Assembly: GCA_027922465.2 (NCBI GenBank)
Contig: BQMF02000016.1
Span: 1,612,001-1,676,000 of the forward strand
DNA length: 64,000 bases
Reading direction: 5' to 3'
From: Turritopsis dohrnii
Taxonomy: Eukaryota > Cnidaria > Hydrozoa > Anthoathecata > Oceaniidae
Position numbers and translations under genes: made by a program. Below, one piece after another: positions 42,796 to 53,249 of this stretch. The notes below the pieces were generated by a model. The model searched no databases. It was given only the letters and a program-made list of their open reading frames with translations, and had not been told where the DNA came from. The first letter of the stretch is position 1. Every line of letters starts with the position of its first letter.

Positions 42796-45700
42796 TTCTC
42801 TGTCTGTCTGATTGTTTGTTTGTTTGTCTGTAACGCAAAATGGTAGGTGAGCTGTGAAGAGATTATCTTATAATGTAAACTGTTGATGGACGATATTTCC
42901 GAAACGGTGCGTCATGGACATATGATCCTATACATTTTCTTGCTCAGAATTTCGAGCTCTACAAGATGGTAATACTTTCCATTGTCAATTCGTTAGTTCT
43001 ATTTTTCGTGAACTCAACGAAGGCTGAAGTTCTAATTTTTTCGGGGGACGAGTCTGTGACGTCATCGAAATCTTTGAACGATGATATTTCCGTCACGGTT
43101 GGTCGTAGCAAATCGATCCCATAAATTTTTGATCAGTTTTTCAAGCTCTACAACACAGGTACACTTATCATTTTGCAATTCTTTAATTTTATTTAATGTG
43201 AACTCAACGCATGCTGAACATGGGCGGCGAGCGACACCGCCTTCACGTTCATTTGTGTGCGGCAAGTTATTATGCGCATGTGCGAACATTTTCTCTGAAA
43301 AAGCCGTTAAAGATGGTGGAGTGGACTGGAAGAGAGATTGCTTTTATTTGTTTTTCTGGATGATTATGTAATAAAAAGCATATTTAATACGGTTAGAGAC
43401 CGCTGACCGAATGTCATTGCAGACACAAGTCATTACTTTCACTTTTAAAATTATTTTTTTAAATTCTACTTACGTGGGGAAGAGTACAGGATCAGCAAAG
43501 CGAGCACTGTACAAACTTTATTTCCCAGAGGGTATACTGACTAAATGCTGAAATATATCACAAAAAAAATTTTTCAGAGGGTTTGTTGAATATTGGTAGT
43601 ATTAAGGTATATGAAGTAGATGGTGCATAATTTGATATGGTGTCAGTTTTTTATGGGTATTTGTTTTGGTTCAAAGATGGCTCTCAGATCAAGCACCAAA
43701 AGCCTTCATTCAGGAACACTTTACTTCAAGAAAGACTATGAATGTGAACTTGTTTTAACTTCTAATAAGCTATATACAAAAATGAATGTATTTTGAACAT
43801 TCGCAATTCCTTTTTTGTCTGCTGTAGTGTCATTAAACTGGGAGAAACCCAGTTCTTGAATCCGGCAGATGTAATACGAGTTTTTAAACTTTCCTGATCA
43901 TTTGAGTAGCACTGACGTTTCACTTGTTTCATGGTATCTGTTTTTAAGCAGTCCCATCTCGATTAGTATATTGAAAGCTTTCGAATAATTTAATTTCTAA
44001 AGTGGTAAATCAAGTTAATGTAAACAGATTTATTCTGAACAAGGAAGCTTCGAAAGTCAATGAGTTTTTCTAAAAGACTGTTTATTCATTCCCTTACTTA
44101 TGATGAAGTCAGCTTTTATAGATATACATTGGGTTACTATTTTTTCGAAGAAGCTTCAGAAATTCGTTTTACTCTCTAAGAATTGATTCTGGAGACATTG
44201 ATGGATAAAAAACTTGTGATTTATGCATTCAATATATTTATTTGACTTTAGCAGAATAATGTTTTAACGTTTCATTGTTTTCTAGCAGGTAATAAATATA
44301 TAAACAATATTCAGTATGAAAATGGAAAAGGTTATTGAAGTAAAATATTCAATTCGCAAGGAGTGCATAAGAAAAAGGAAATTGATGCTTGTGAACATAG
44401 ATAATTCATAAAGTATTGGCAGAAATTTGTGACTATTATCGAGGACGAAACCGTTGAAGAAGTAATCATTTCTAAAGGGACATCATGTGTAGCTTGTTGA
44501 TTAGGATGTATCAAATTCTATGACAATTCCTCACTTGTTTCGTACAATAATGCTGTGTTTTTGGTGAAGCTTTTGAAGATACACTGGAATCTTGTTATGA
44601 TTCGCAGTCTTTTCACATCTCAGTGTAACCTTGGAACAAGGTTTGGAAAGAATAATCATAGATACTTTGAAACAGTTTACTTTCGACATTATTATGCTTT
44701 TGGTGTTGTTTGTCAAAAAAATTGACTGGAAAAGAAAAATTATATGTTTTTTTATTAATTGTGTATAATACTTAATTTGTCTAGTTTAACTTAGATGAAC
44801 CAGATTTAAATGATATGACATTAGAATTAGTTCTTGAAATTTCCTGCTTGATGGCGTGTAGCACTACATTCTGAGGAATTGCTTTTTCGTACATTCAAAT
44901 TCATTGTTAACTTTTTGCTGTGTTTTCAATTAATTTTAGGTTTTTTCACATTTTGAACTTCACTCTAAAGCATTCAATCATTTGTTTATTATTACTATCA
45001 GTGACAACATAAGTAAAGTTTGCATTGCAGGATGGACATTTTCTTTCTGTCTTTCCATATTTTTTGTCAGACAGCAAAGGCACATTGTGTGTGTTTACAT
45101 TTCATAGCTGAATAGGTTGTAAATTCAATGTAAAACACAAAGGATGTTTGCACAGTTCAGTGGGTTTTCAGCAGATAGTGTGGGGTTCATGTTATCAGCA
45201 ATGACAAAGGGAAGGAGTGTTTTCATGTGTTCAGAAGATTTCAGATTTTGACCAAACATTTTTTTTTATCTTCCCCTTTTGTGGATTTTTTCTGAAGTCT
45301 GCCTTTCGCTTATGTTTTCACAGAATTGCAGATAACATATTTGGGAGTTTCCAGACCATCAAGAAAAGGTGTGATCCTCTCTGTGTGTTCACGAAGGTTT
45401 CTATATTCCTCCATTTTGAATAACAATTCAAGCATGTGTTTTTTGGGGTAGATGCCTGCTATATCGTGACACCAGTCAACTCCGAATGCTATCTTTTATT
45501 CTGTAAAGTAAAAGTATAATTTGAAAAAGGATTTTTTTCAGGCCATTTCCACACGATCTACTTAGTTTCTCGAATGTACTTCAAGGGGTAGCCATATTGA
45601 GGTGGTTGACGATATTTCCAATAACATCCTTAAAAAAACTGACACCAACGTGGAATTTTCAGGAAAACTAGATAAAAGATAGATGTTTCGAATTAAATTG

Positions 45701-46051
45701 TGTTTCTTGACTTTAAAAAATATTTTGATGCTTCATTTTGTCGTTTTGATGAAGCTATGCCTGAGAGCACGTCTCTGTAGTAAATCAGAGAATAGCTATC
45801 GATTCAATCGAAAATCGAATATGATAGCTGTGTCTGTTTATTCTGTGGTCTTATTTAATTCAAACAAAAATATCTGCTTTCGCATTTTATTAACGAAATA
45901 TGATAAGTTTCCTGATTTACGAAGGTATATGAAACTACTCAAAATCTTTCATTAGAAGTTTCCATGTTGATTTTTCATACTCTCGCAGACGCATGCGCAT
46001 AATAACATTCCGCCTGCACGCAAAACTGAACGAACGTGCCTTGGCGGCTAG
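42796..46051 (+). mobile_element. Helitron copy split by a 2.8-kb DNA transposon
   Basis: Helitron sequence runs from GATTCTCTGTCTGTCTG (42796) to the first half of the 3' hairpin (GACACCGCCTT, ending 43244). It resumes at CCTTGGCGGCTAG (46039-46051), the exact remaining half with the CTAG terminus followed by T. The inserted element occupies 43245-46038. The Helitron also carries an internal duplication: the CGATATTTCC/TGATATTTCC to TTTTTGATCAG segment occurs twice (about 42889-43000 and 43080-43160). Confidence 0.75.
43245..46038. mobile_element. 2.8-kb DNA transposon with CACGTTC ends and 4-bp duplication
   Basis: The left end starts CACGTTCATTTGTGTGCGGC and the right end finishes with the inverted equivalent (GCATGCGCATAATAAC ... 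GAACGTG). The inverted match is about 50 bp. CCTT is duplicated (43241-43244 and 46039-46042), and the interrupted Helitron hairpin confirms the boundaries. CAC ends and a 4-bp duplication fit Chapaev-type CMC transposons (inference). The interior has decayed minus-strand coding-like pieces, including KYGKTERKCPSCNANF near 45010-45080, a CxxC zinc-ribbon-like motif. No intact transposase. Confidence 0.75.
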
Positions 46052-46070
46052 TCAGCTATTAATATATATA

Positions 46071-46468
46071 CTATCCGCCAATGTTCAACCTGTGTTATCA
46101 TCTTGTAGAGCTCGAAATTCTGATCAAGAAAATGTATAGGATCATATGTCTATGACCCACCGTTTCGAAGATATCGTCGATCAAAAGTTTTGATGACGTC
46201 GTTTCCAAAAATTTGGCCCAAATTTTTTCGTCATCCCATGGCCAATATGGTGGAGCCCAAAAAAAACGTCAGTTATCCCTATTGGTTACCGAGAAATGTT
46301 TCCCTAAACGTCGCATTCGATTAGGGCCTCAATACAATGGTTTCACACTGACGTCGCACAAAACAAAACAAAATAATCACTCTTACAACTCAATCTATCA
46401 TTTTGCGTGACAGACAAACAAACAGACAGACAAACCGACAAACAGAGAACCGAGTATCAATATATAGA
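46071..46468 (-). mobile_element. Helitron copy, minus strand
   Basis: The 5' end on the minus strand is TCTATATATTGATACTCGGT at 46468, preceded by A. The body matches the 59383-59850 copy (GTCAGTGTGAAACCATTGTA, GAGCTCTACAAGATGATAA). The 3' end is deleted through the hairpin and reads GGCGGATAG instead of GGCGGCTAG. Between it and 46051 lies a 19-bp scrap of another 5' end (CTATTAATATATA). Confidence 0.75.
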
Positions 46469-46479
46469 TGCTAATTTAC

Positions 46480-47940
46480 ACATATTCCTTAAAATATTCG
46501 AAAAAAATAATTGTCAAAAGGAATTGTTATGGCAGGGTAGATTATAAGAATGAAGAGAAAAAACGTCACTATCGAAAACAAGTTTCAGGGGCTTGCAAAA
46601 GTTCAATGATGGCAGCAAAACCAGAAAGAGAATTGCGACGAGTATATATACTGACTACAAAGATCTTAATAAAGCATCCTACTCATGTCTGAGCGGATGG
46701 TTTTTGTACAAGAATCAGGTTTCACCACAAAATCTAGAAAAGCTTATGATGGTCTACTGAAAAAGTTAAGATTGACACACGTGTGATTTTTAAAAGTGTG
46801 CCTGGTGAGGAAACGCTTGTACTCCGTAGATGATTTGAAGTTGGAAGTAGACCCACTTGTTTACCGTTATGTCCAGATATGAACTGAAAGACATTTTTAA
46901 TGTGTAGGTAAATTAGGAATTTTCTTCAGCGCAATGCGTAACAATAGCCTGTGTTATAACGTTGAACAATGACACAGCAAAGTATGAATAATTTGAAATG
47001 CTCTCGGCAAAGAGTTTCCGAAGTTTATGATAGGAAAATCGGATAACCAACGATGTTTCAAAGTATGTAAGTACTTTATTTTTGAAATTATCAAAAATAG
47101 AATAGTAAAAAGTATCAGGTTAGCAGCATAAGGAGACTAGCCAGTATCATCAACTAAACGATGTGGTTATTACCTATGAAAGTCAAGATTGCGCATTTTT
47201 AAAGTTTGTATTTATGTATATAAACGCCAATAAAAGGTTTTAGTTAGTGACGGTGTAAAAAGAAAGAAAGTGCCTGATTAGAAGCGACTTCAGTTTTCCG
47301 TAAGAAATACTGGCTAGATCAAAATTAGTATTAAAGTTGCTCCACTGATGAATATAAAAATGTCTGCGAGATTTCGTAATACGTGGTCCTGAATTTTCGA
47401 TAACTAAGGAGAATATTTTCTTTGAATTTGGTTCCGTATCGTCATAAATAGATAATATACTTCTTATTGATTAATAGAATAGCCACCAAAATATCAGAAT
47501 TGAAATTTTTACCACTTTAGATGTAAGGCATATCGATTTTAAGAAAAACAATCCCAAAGAACTTCTAAAGAAATATTTCATAATGTGACCTAAGTGACCT
47601 AAGATTTTCTCAAGGATTTGTACAATAAACTGTTCCAATTTGTCATCTAAGATATTTAATTATTAACTCTTGCATACTTGACAGGTAATTGTGATCCTTA
47701 AATTCTTCCATTCCTGATATCTTGTGTATACAAAACCATTCATGAAGTACCTGCTATGTAATCACCTGCTTCTTTAAATAAATTTACCTTAAAAGACTGG
47801 TACTTCTCTTCAGATTTTAGATTGGATGAAAGAACAGTGTTGCATAAATAATTTTCTTGTGTGTTTTGTGATGAAAATATTTTTTGATTTAAAAACAAAC
47901 TATTTTCATTAACATACATTTTTTCTGCATTATCAATGTA
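46480..47940. other. Intergenic, nothing recognised
   Basis: Short frames only. A 74-codon plus frame (46468-46692) is basic but has no recognisable domain. Confidence 0.35.
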
Positions 47941-48006
47941 AAGTTAGTTATAAGATATATATATAGATATATATAGATTCAAAACATCACGTCACAAATC
48001 GAACAA

Positions 48007-49750
48007 ATGCAACCACATATTATTAAAGAAAAAGACAATCTAACAACATCAGAGAGACAAGTATTAAATGAATTAAAAAGTAACGAAAACCTTATTTTCA
48101 AGAAAGCTGACAAAGGAGGTAGCCTGGTAATAATGAAGACAGACTTTTACCGCAATAAACTTGTCATGGAAGGGCATCTATCCAGTCAGTCATACCAGAA
48201 AGTAAACGAAACTTGTGACAAAAATGTTTCTTTTAAAAGTTAAGAAATATGTTGAAAAGTATAAAGATAATCTAAGGAAAAATGAAATCAATTACTTAAC
48301 AAATTTTGAATGGGACAGTAGCAATTTTTATGTTACGCCGAAAGTCCATAAAAGCGAAAAAATAAAACACGTAAAAGAGTCCATTAAAGACTATATTGAA
48401 ATTGATCCACCTGACGATTTAAAAGGTAGACCGATAGTTGCCTGATGTAACTCACCAACACAGCGACTTGGTGCCCTGATCGTAAAACTACTGACTCTAA
48501 TCGCACAACAAGCTAAAACGTACATCAAAGATGACTGGCACTTTACTACCAGAAACGCTAAATTATCATAATCTAACATTATACGGCGTTGATATAACCA
48601 GCTTATATACGAGTACTTCGCATGAATTAGGTATCAAAGCCATCGATCATTGGATAACCAAAAACAATCACTTGATCCCAGAAAGATTCAACAAAGAGTT
48701 TATTACAGAAAGCTTAAAACTCGTCCTTGAAAACAACAACTTCATTTTCAATAATCAATACTACAACCAAATCGAAGGCACAGCAATGGGCACAAAATGC
48801 GCCCGCCCTAAGCATATTTAGTAATCTCGTACCTAGAAGAATGCAAACTTTTCCCAGAAATCCTACCGTTACTTTTTACAGAATTAGAATGTGAATGAAT
48901 TGAAGAATACTACAAAAGATACATGGATGACGGTTTCATCCCAATATTTAATTCAATTGATATAGATAAATTTTTAAACTGTCTAAATTCTCTCCATCCT
49001 AATATCAAATTTACAGAAGAAAAAAGAAAATTCAGTGAATTAAACGGCATAAAGATACAAACTTTAAGTTTCCTCGACATCAACGTCATTTTAACCGACC
49101 ATAACAAAATAGAAACAGACATTTTCTTTACACTAACCAATAGCCATGACTATCTAAACTACAACAGCGACCATCCTGAACATACAAAGCAAAATATACC
49201 TTTCAACCTCGCAAAAAGAATTATATGTTTCGTATCAAACACAGATACTATGAACAAACGATTAAATGAACTTTGAGGATTCCTTAAAGATAGTTGTTTC
49301 CCAGATGAAGTTATAGAAAAAGGCATTTTTAAAGCTAAGCTACAAGGTACAGCACCACTCAAAACTAATGACCAGATACCACTAATCACGACAAATTACG
49401 CTAATCTAAAAGTAAACCACATCATCATTACAACGAACAACCTGCTACACAATGTCAAAAGTGAAATACTTAAAGGCGTATTTTCAAATTGCAAAATCAT
49501 ATCTTCACAAAAACAACCAAAGAATTTACTTAAACATCTATCCAATGCAAAATTTAATGATAGCACCAATGAATGTGTTTACATTCAACAACCACAAAAA
49601 TCACAAAATGCACAGATGAACGATGTAAAATTTGCAAACTCTATTTACAAGAAGATTTGGAGATGGCAAACGGTAAAATATGAACAATAAAATGTCAATC
49701 AAAATGTAACGCAAAAAAATGTTTTATACTATGGCTGGTAATTTGTAGCA
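48007..49750 (+). pseudogene. Penelope-like element reverse transcriptase, decayed
   Basis: A plus-strand reading across at least two frameshifts gives the conserved series of Penelope-like RTs. These are KKADKGGSLVIMKTDFY (about 48100), FYVTPKVHK (about 48330), LKGRPIVA (about 48420), YGVDITSLYT (about 48580), IEGTAMGTKCA (about 48770), RYMDDGF with the catalytic YMDD at 48920-48931, and SFLDINV (about 49070). In-frame stops lie at 48443, 48896 and 49274 (all TGA), with frame changes near 48235 and 48530. After the RT comes a cysteine-rich CTDERCKICK segment (about 49610), the lead-in to a GIY-YIG endonuclease. The endonuclease itself is lost near 49745. The 5' end is truncated at an AT-rich run (about 47960). 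Confidence 0.85.
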
Positions 49751-49764
49751 AAATTCAAGATACG

Positions 49765-49975
49765 CATTTGCATTCACATTCAAGAAATTTTTATTCACAT
49801 TCGAAAAAATTATATGCACATTCAAGAAACTGTTATTCACGTTCAAGGAACTTTTTATTCATATTCAAGAAAATTTAAATTCTTAAGAAAATTTACTTTC
49901 ACATTCAAAGAAACGATTCATTAACACTTCAGAAGTTTATATTCACTTGATGCATTTATATTCAACAGCGTTTTT
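49765..49975. repeat. Minisatellite of TATTCACATTCAAGAAA units
   Basis: About eight diverged units of roughly 24-28 bp built on TTCACATTCAAGAAACT follow directly after the broken end of the Penelope-like element. Confidence 0.65.
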
Positions 49976-50154
49976 TTTATGCAAGACAAAATTATATTCA
50001 AGGATATTCCGTAACCTAAATCTGGTCTGCAAAATTAGCAGAAAAACTGATATAAGCATGGAGTATGAAAATGGCAGGAACAACATGTGGAAAATGTTGA
50101 ACAAGTTGAAAGAATAGAGAGAGAAGAGAGTGTGAGGGAAATAATGAAAGAGTT

Positions 50155-50450
50155 TTAAGTTTTCTGAATGAGTTGTTGAACGACCATCATTTTGTTTATT
50201 ATGTACCAGGGAAGGGAAGAGTATAGTGTGCTGAAGGCACAGGCAGAGAGAAGGCTTAATTCCAACTTTATTTCGACTTTATTGCGGCGAAATCTCTCCT
50301 GCATCAGATGATCTTTCTTGGTTCGGCTTTGATCCAAGAGCTCCTTCTCCTTCTGATGATGGTCTTTCATCTGTAGACGTTGCAGACGTATCGAATCCTT
50401 TTCCATAAGATGTTTTGGAACGCATATTGGAGCTTGAGTTTTTAAAGGAT
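50155..50450 (-). pseudogene. Coiled-coil-like coding remnant
   Basis: The minus frame encodes a Lys/Gln/His-rich segment (KDSIRLQRLQMKDHHQKEKE, then LLDQSRTKKDHLMQERFRR). It resembles the coiled-coil tails of transposon-associated DNA-binding proteins. It lacks a plausible start, and its upstream side is replaced by a MITE at 50478. Probably a transposon relic. Confidence 0.3.
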
Positions 50451-50477
50451 TCAGAAAGCTTTAGTATTGATTTAATG

Positions 50478-50676
50478 TAATTAAAATTAAATTACATTTT
50501 TCCAAGACATTTTCCTTATTTATACAAAAACCACTTTTTCATTTTTCACAAAAATGTACTAGCCGAAAGAGCTTGAAAATGGCTTTCCATTGATGTAAAA
50601 ATTATTTTGAAATTCGGTATATTCATTTAAAAAAACAACTTTAAAATTTTCATTTCCAACATTACGAAACACACTG
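50478..50676. mobile_element. Mariner-like MITE, 5'-truncated copy
   Basis: It matches 36904-37127 from ATTACATTTTTCCAA through AGCCGAAAGAGCTTGAAA to the right end GAAACACACTG followed by TA. The left end is missing. Confidence 0.75.
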
Positions 50677-51080
50677 TAGTTACCAACAAACTCACGTTTT
50701 TACAAACATTTTAACAAGAATCAAATCACAGCTGATGAGCTTCCATAGCGAAAGGCCTACTGTAATTTTTATGTGTATAAAAGTCAATAGATTGAAGATT
50801 TTAATATATAAATAAACTTGCTGTTCTTACTTTTCCTTTATTGCTTATTATATGGTTTTTGTTTACCTTAATATAGATAGATAGATATACATGGAAATGA
50901 GTAGCAATATTAATTTCATGGTAAATTATGTTTATATCGATAAATTAAATGACCGTCCTTATGACACTGTTGTCCTGGTATTTTATAGACCTATGTATTT
51001 AAATCTTGTGACTCAAAATATCTGTTGTGACAATATCCCGCAAACATGTCCCCGAAGAAAATAACCCGACTGATACTTAC

Positions 51081-51245
51081 CAGTGGCGGATTTAGAGGTA
51101 TGTCAAAATTTGTGTAAGAGAGTGTTAGCAATCTAATCATAAAAGAAAAACGTTCAAATAATCCCATTGGTAATATAAATTGAATTCACAAATTATGTTG
51201 ATGCTCCCCTACGCAAATTTCGACATACCTCTGCATCCGCTACTG
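51081..51245. mobile_element. MITE with CAGTGGCGGATTTAGAGG ends and 5-bp duplication
   Basis: Inverted ends CAGTGGCGGATTTAGAGGTA and TACCTCTGCATCCGCTACTG. CTTAC is duplicated exactly (51076-51080 and 51246-51250). The interior is shared with 22662-22830. Confidence 0.8.
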
Positions 51246-51730
51246 CTTACCCGAGGGATACTTCCCCGACGTTTTTGACTTTGAACTGAAAATGTGAAAG
51301 TTAGTGGGGGTTAAAACAGGCCGTGATGAACATTAGCTACTGGTAAACTGACGGTTTGACAGACACGGGAAATGAAAACTCTGCTATCATAGGGCAAAGA
51401 AAAGAACAATGTTATATCGTTTAACATTTGTCACCTAAATTACATCAAAATATATTGAATACAGAACATAGAAATCAATTTCAGGAATTTGAGGTTTAGT
51501 GAAGTACTTTTACTGTCAATTTTCAAATATCATTATCCGCCGATGCTACCCCGGTACATAGACATATCGTTGGAAAAATTTGTTTTCAACTGATATTTTG
51601 ACAGGTTTACGTAGCATGTTACTGGCTTTTGTATTCCTGGCTATATGACTTGTGGTATATTATTGTCATGATAATTCAAAATTTATGTGGTTTTTTACCC
51701 ATTATCTCCCGCAAAAAATTACAATTTCCG

Positions 51731-52203
51731 TCAACTCTCAAAATTGGCATAAACATTTATACAATGCTTGCCATCGTTGTCAATTTCGCTTTGATTGATA
51801 AGATCTTCCCAATACCAAATTCTGAGTTCCTGACCTTTCGCCACATAAGAAGTATGATTGAAATTAACAAAAACCACGCTTGCAGAATTTCCATGATAGC
51901 CACGTAGAAGAAATTTTGCCTCTGACCATTTCGAAATTTCACTTTGTTCGAGTTCAGGAAACATCACGGCGTTGCGACTGTCAGTAACAAGTGTGTAGAT
52001 TAGGTTTGGATAAATTGGACAGCCCCAATTGTTTCCCTTTGGCACGCTTGTTATTTTGCACGTGATGGATCCATTCAGATGTTCCAGTTTAATTGCAGTT
52101 AGTTTTCCGTTTTGTGACGCATGAAATTCCCCAAATTGATTACCTTTTGTTCCATAGCAAACAGATTTACTTTGCACGATCCAATCAATCGTTTGTAATT
52201 TTT
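51731..52203 (-). CDS. PAN protein exon 2 (C-terminal module)
   Basis: Exon of 473 nt beginning in phase 1 and running 157 codons (stop included) to 51731. Cysteines: SVCYG, ITCKI, WGCPI and KHCIN. The end of the module (RIWYWEDL ... HCINVYANF) is the most recognisable part. There are N-glycosylation sequons at NGS, NHT and NQS. No transmembrane segment follows, so the product should be secreted. Confidence 0.75.
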
Positions 52204-53249
52204 CTTAAAGACAAAACAGGAATGACAGAGATTATTGAAATTTATATTCTTTTGATAAATTCCTTGTACAGACACCTACACAGATCTTACTATTTTTAAG
52301 ATTTTCATAGAAAAAACTCTTGGTATATGAAGAGGAAAATGTAAATAATAAATTATTCAATTTTAATGGTCGTTTTCTATTTACGAGATCGTGGTATAAG
52401 GTTTCATTAAATAAAAATTATATTAATGAAATGAAAATAATTGTTAGATGTTGTTGTTATGTTTTTTTTTCATGTTTTCATATCGCTACGTAAGCACATA
52501 TCATGAAATCCACTGTTCAAATGTCTTTTTTATAATAGATATCAATAAAATTTTTTTCGTAATCCATTGAAATTTGTTCCTGTGAAATGTGTTAAAGGTT
52601 TTCAGTTACTTGTGAAAAATATGTAAGTTCTGCGTTTCCTTCTCTTCTAACTTGATTAATGCACAATATTTCTTACATATGGATTATACAGCTACAACCA
52701 ATACATTTTAAAAATAGAGAGGAAGCGTAAAAGCATATAACAGCAGTAAAAATTTCTCAGTTCTGGTGAAGAATTCAGAATATGACTAATTTCACAAAAA
52801 TGAAATGTCAAAACCTTTTCAAACGTTTGTTCAAACATGGCTTGCACAGAAGATCATGTGCATCATTTATCAAAACCACAACTGACATGCGCAGAAGACC
52901 ACGCCTACTTAGTTTCAGTAAGTGGAAGAGTGACTTACTTTTAAGCTCGTAGTAACTCGTTCCACGTTGACTTTTAAAGGTTACTGAATCAGACCTATCC
53001 ACGAAACAACAAATCACATGTCATTGGATTCTCCTCCGACCATAAATTAAATGATTTACATGCTGCATTGGCAAGACAACGATGTGCGCAGTCCAGAGGT
53101 TTTTTGATTACATGCCTTTTATACTTTGATGTTTCAAGCGCTTTGTCTTCATAAATCATTTCAAATGTCGCTTCTCTGTTACCACTGATGATTACAGTGT
53201 TAGTGCAAAGCAAATGAGATAATGCCATGGCAATGATGAAAGATTCCAT
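51731..53249 (-). CDS. Secreted PAN/apple-domain protein (two exons, one frameshift)
   Basis: Two-exon model: 52939-53249 and 51731-52203, with a 735-bp phase 1 intron (donor A/GTAAGT, acceptor CTTTAAG). About 260 residues. It has a signal peptide (ESFIIAMALSHLLCTNT), then a PAN/apple domain with four cysteines (LDCAHRCLANAACKSFNLW, then MTCDLL), and a C-terminal module with GNSASVVFVNFNH and QELRIWYWEDL ... GKHCINVYA. I associate this module with cnidarian predicted extracellular proteins (from memory). Likely secreted, binding a partner or glycan through the apple domain. An in-frame TAG at 52995 is caused by what looks like one extra base near 52990; beyond it the frame resumes and fits the intron phase exactly. 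Either an assembly error or a recent pseudogene. Confidence 0.7.
52939..53249 (-). CDS. PAN protein exon 1 (signal peptide and apple domain), frameshifted
   Basis: The ATG at 53249 was chosen because it starts a clean signal peptide; the frame also extends upstream to 53324 without meaning. The apple domain occupies roughly residues 30-95. The frame breaks at about 52990-52995, just after CDLLFRG, and the remaining codons (SDSVTFKSQRGTSYYELK) continue in the next frame to the donor at 52938. A one-base difference is the simplest explanation. Confidence 0.7.

Noticed and set aside
48007..49750. Alternative genetic code suggested by in-frame TGA codons
   Set aside because: The ShKT and PAN genes read normally, and the element also has frameshifts and a TAA; simple decay explains it.
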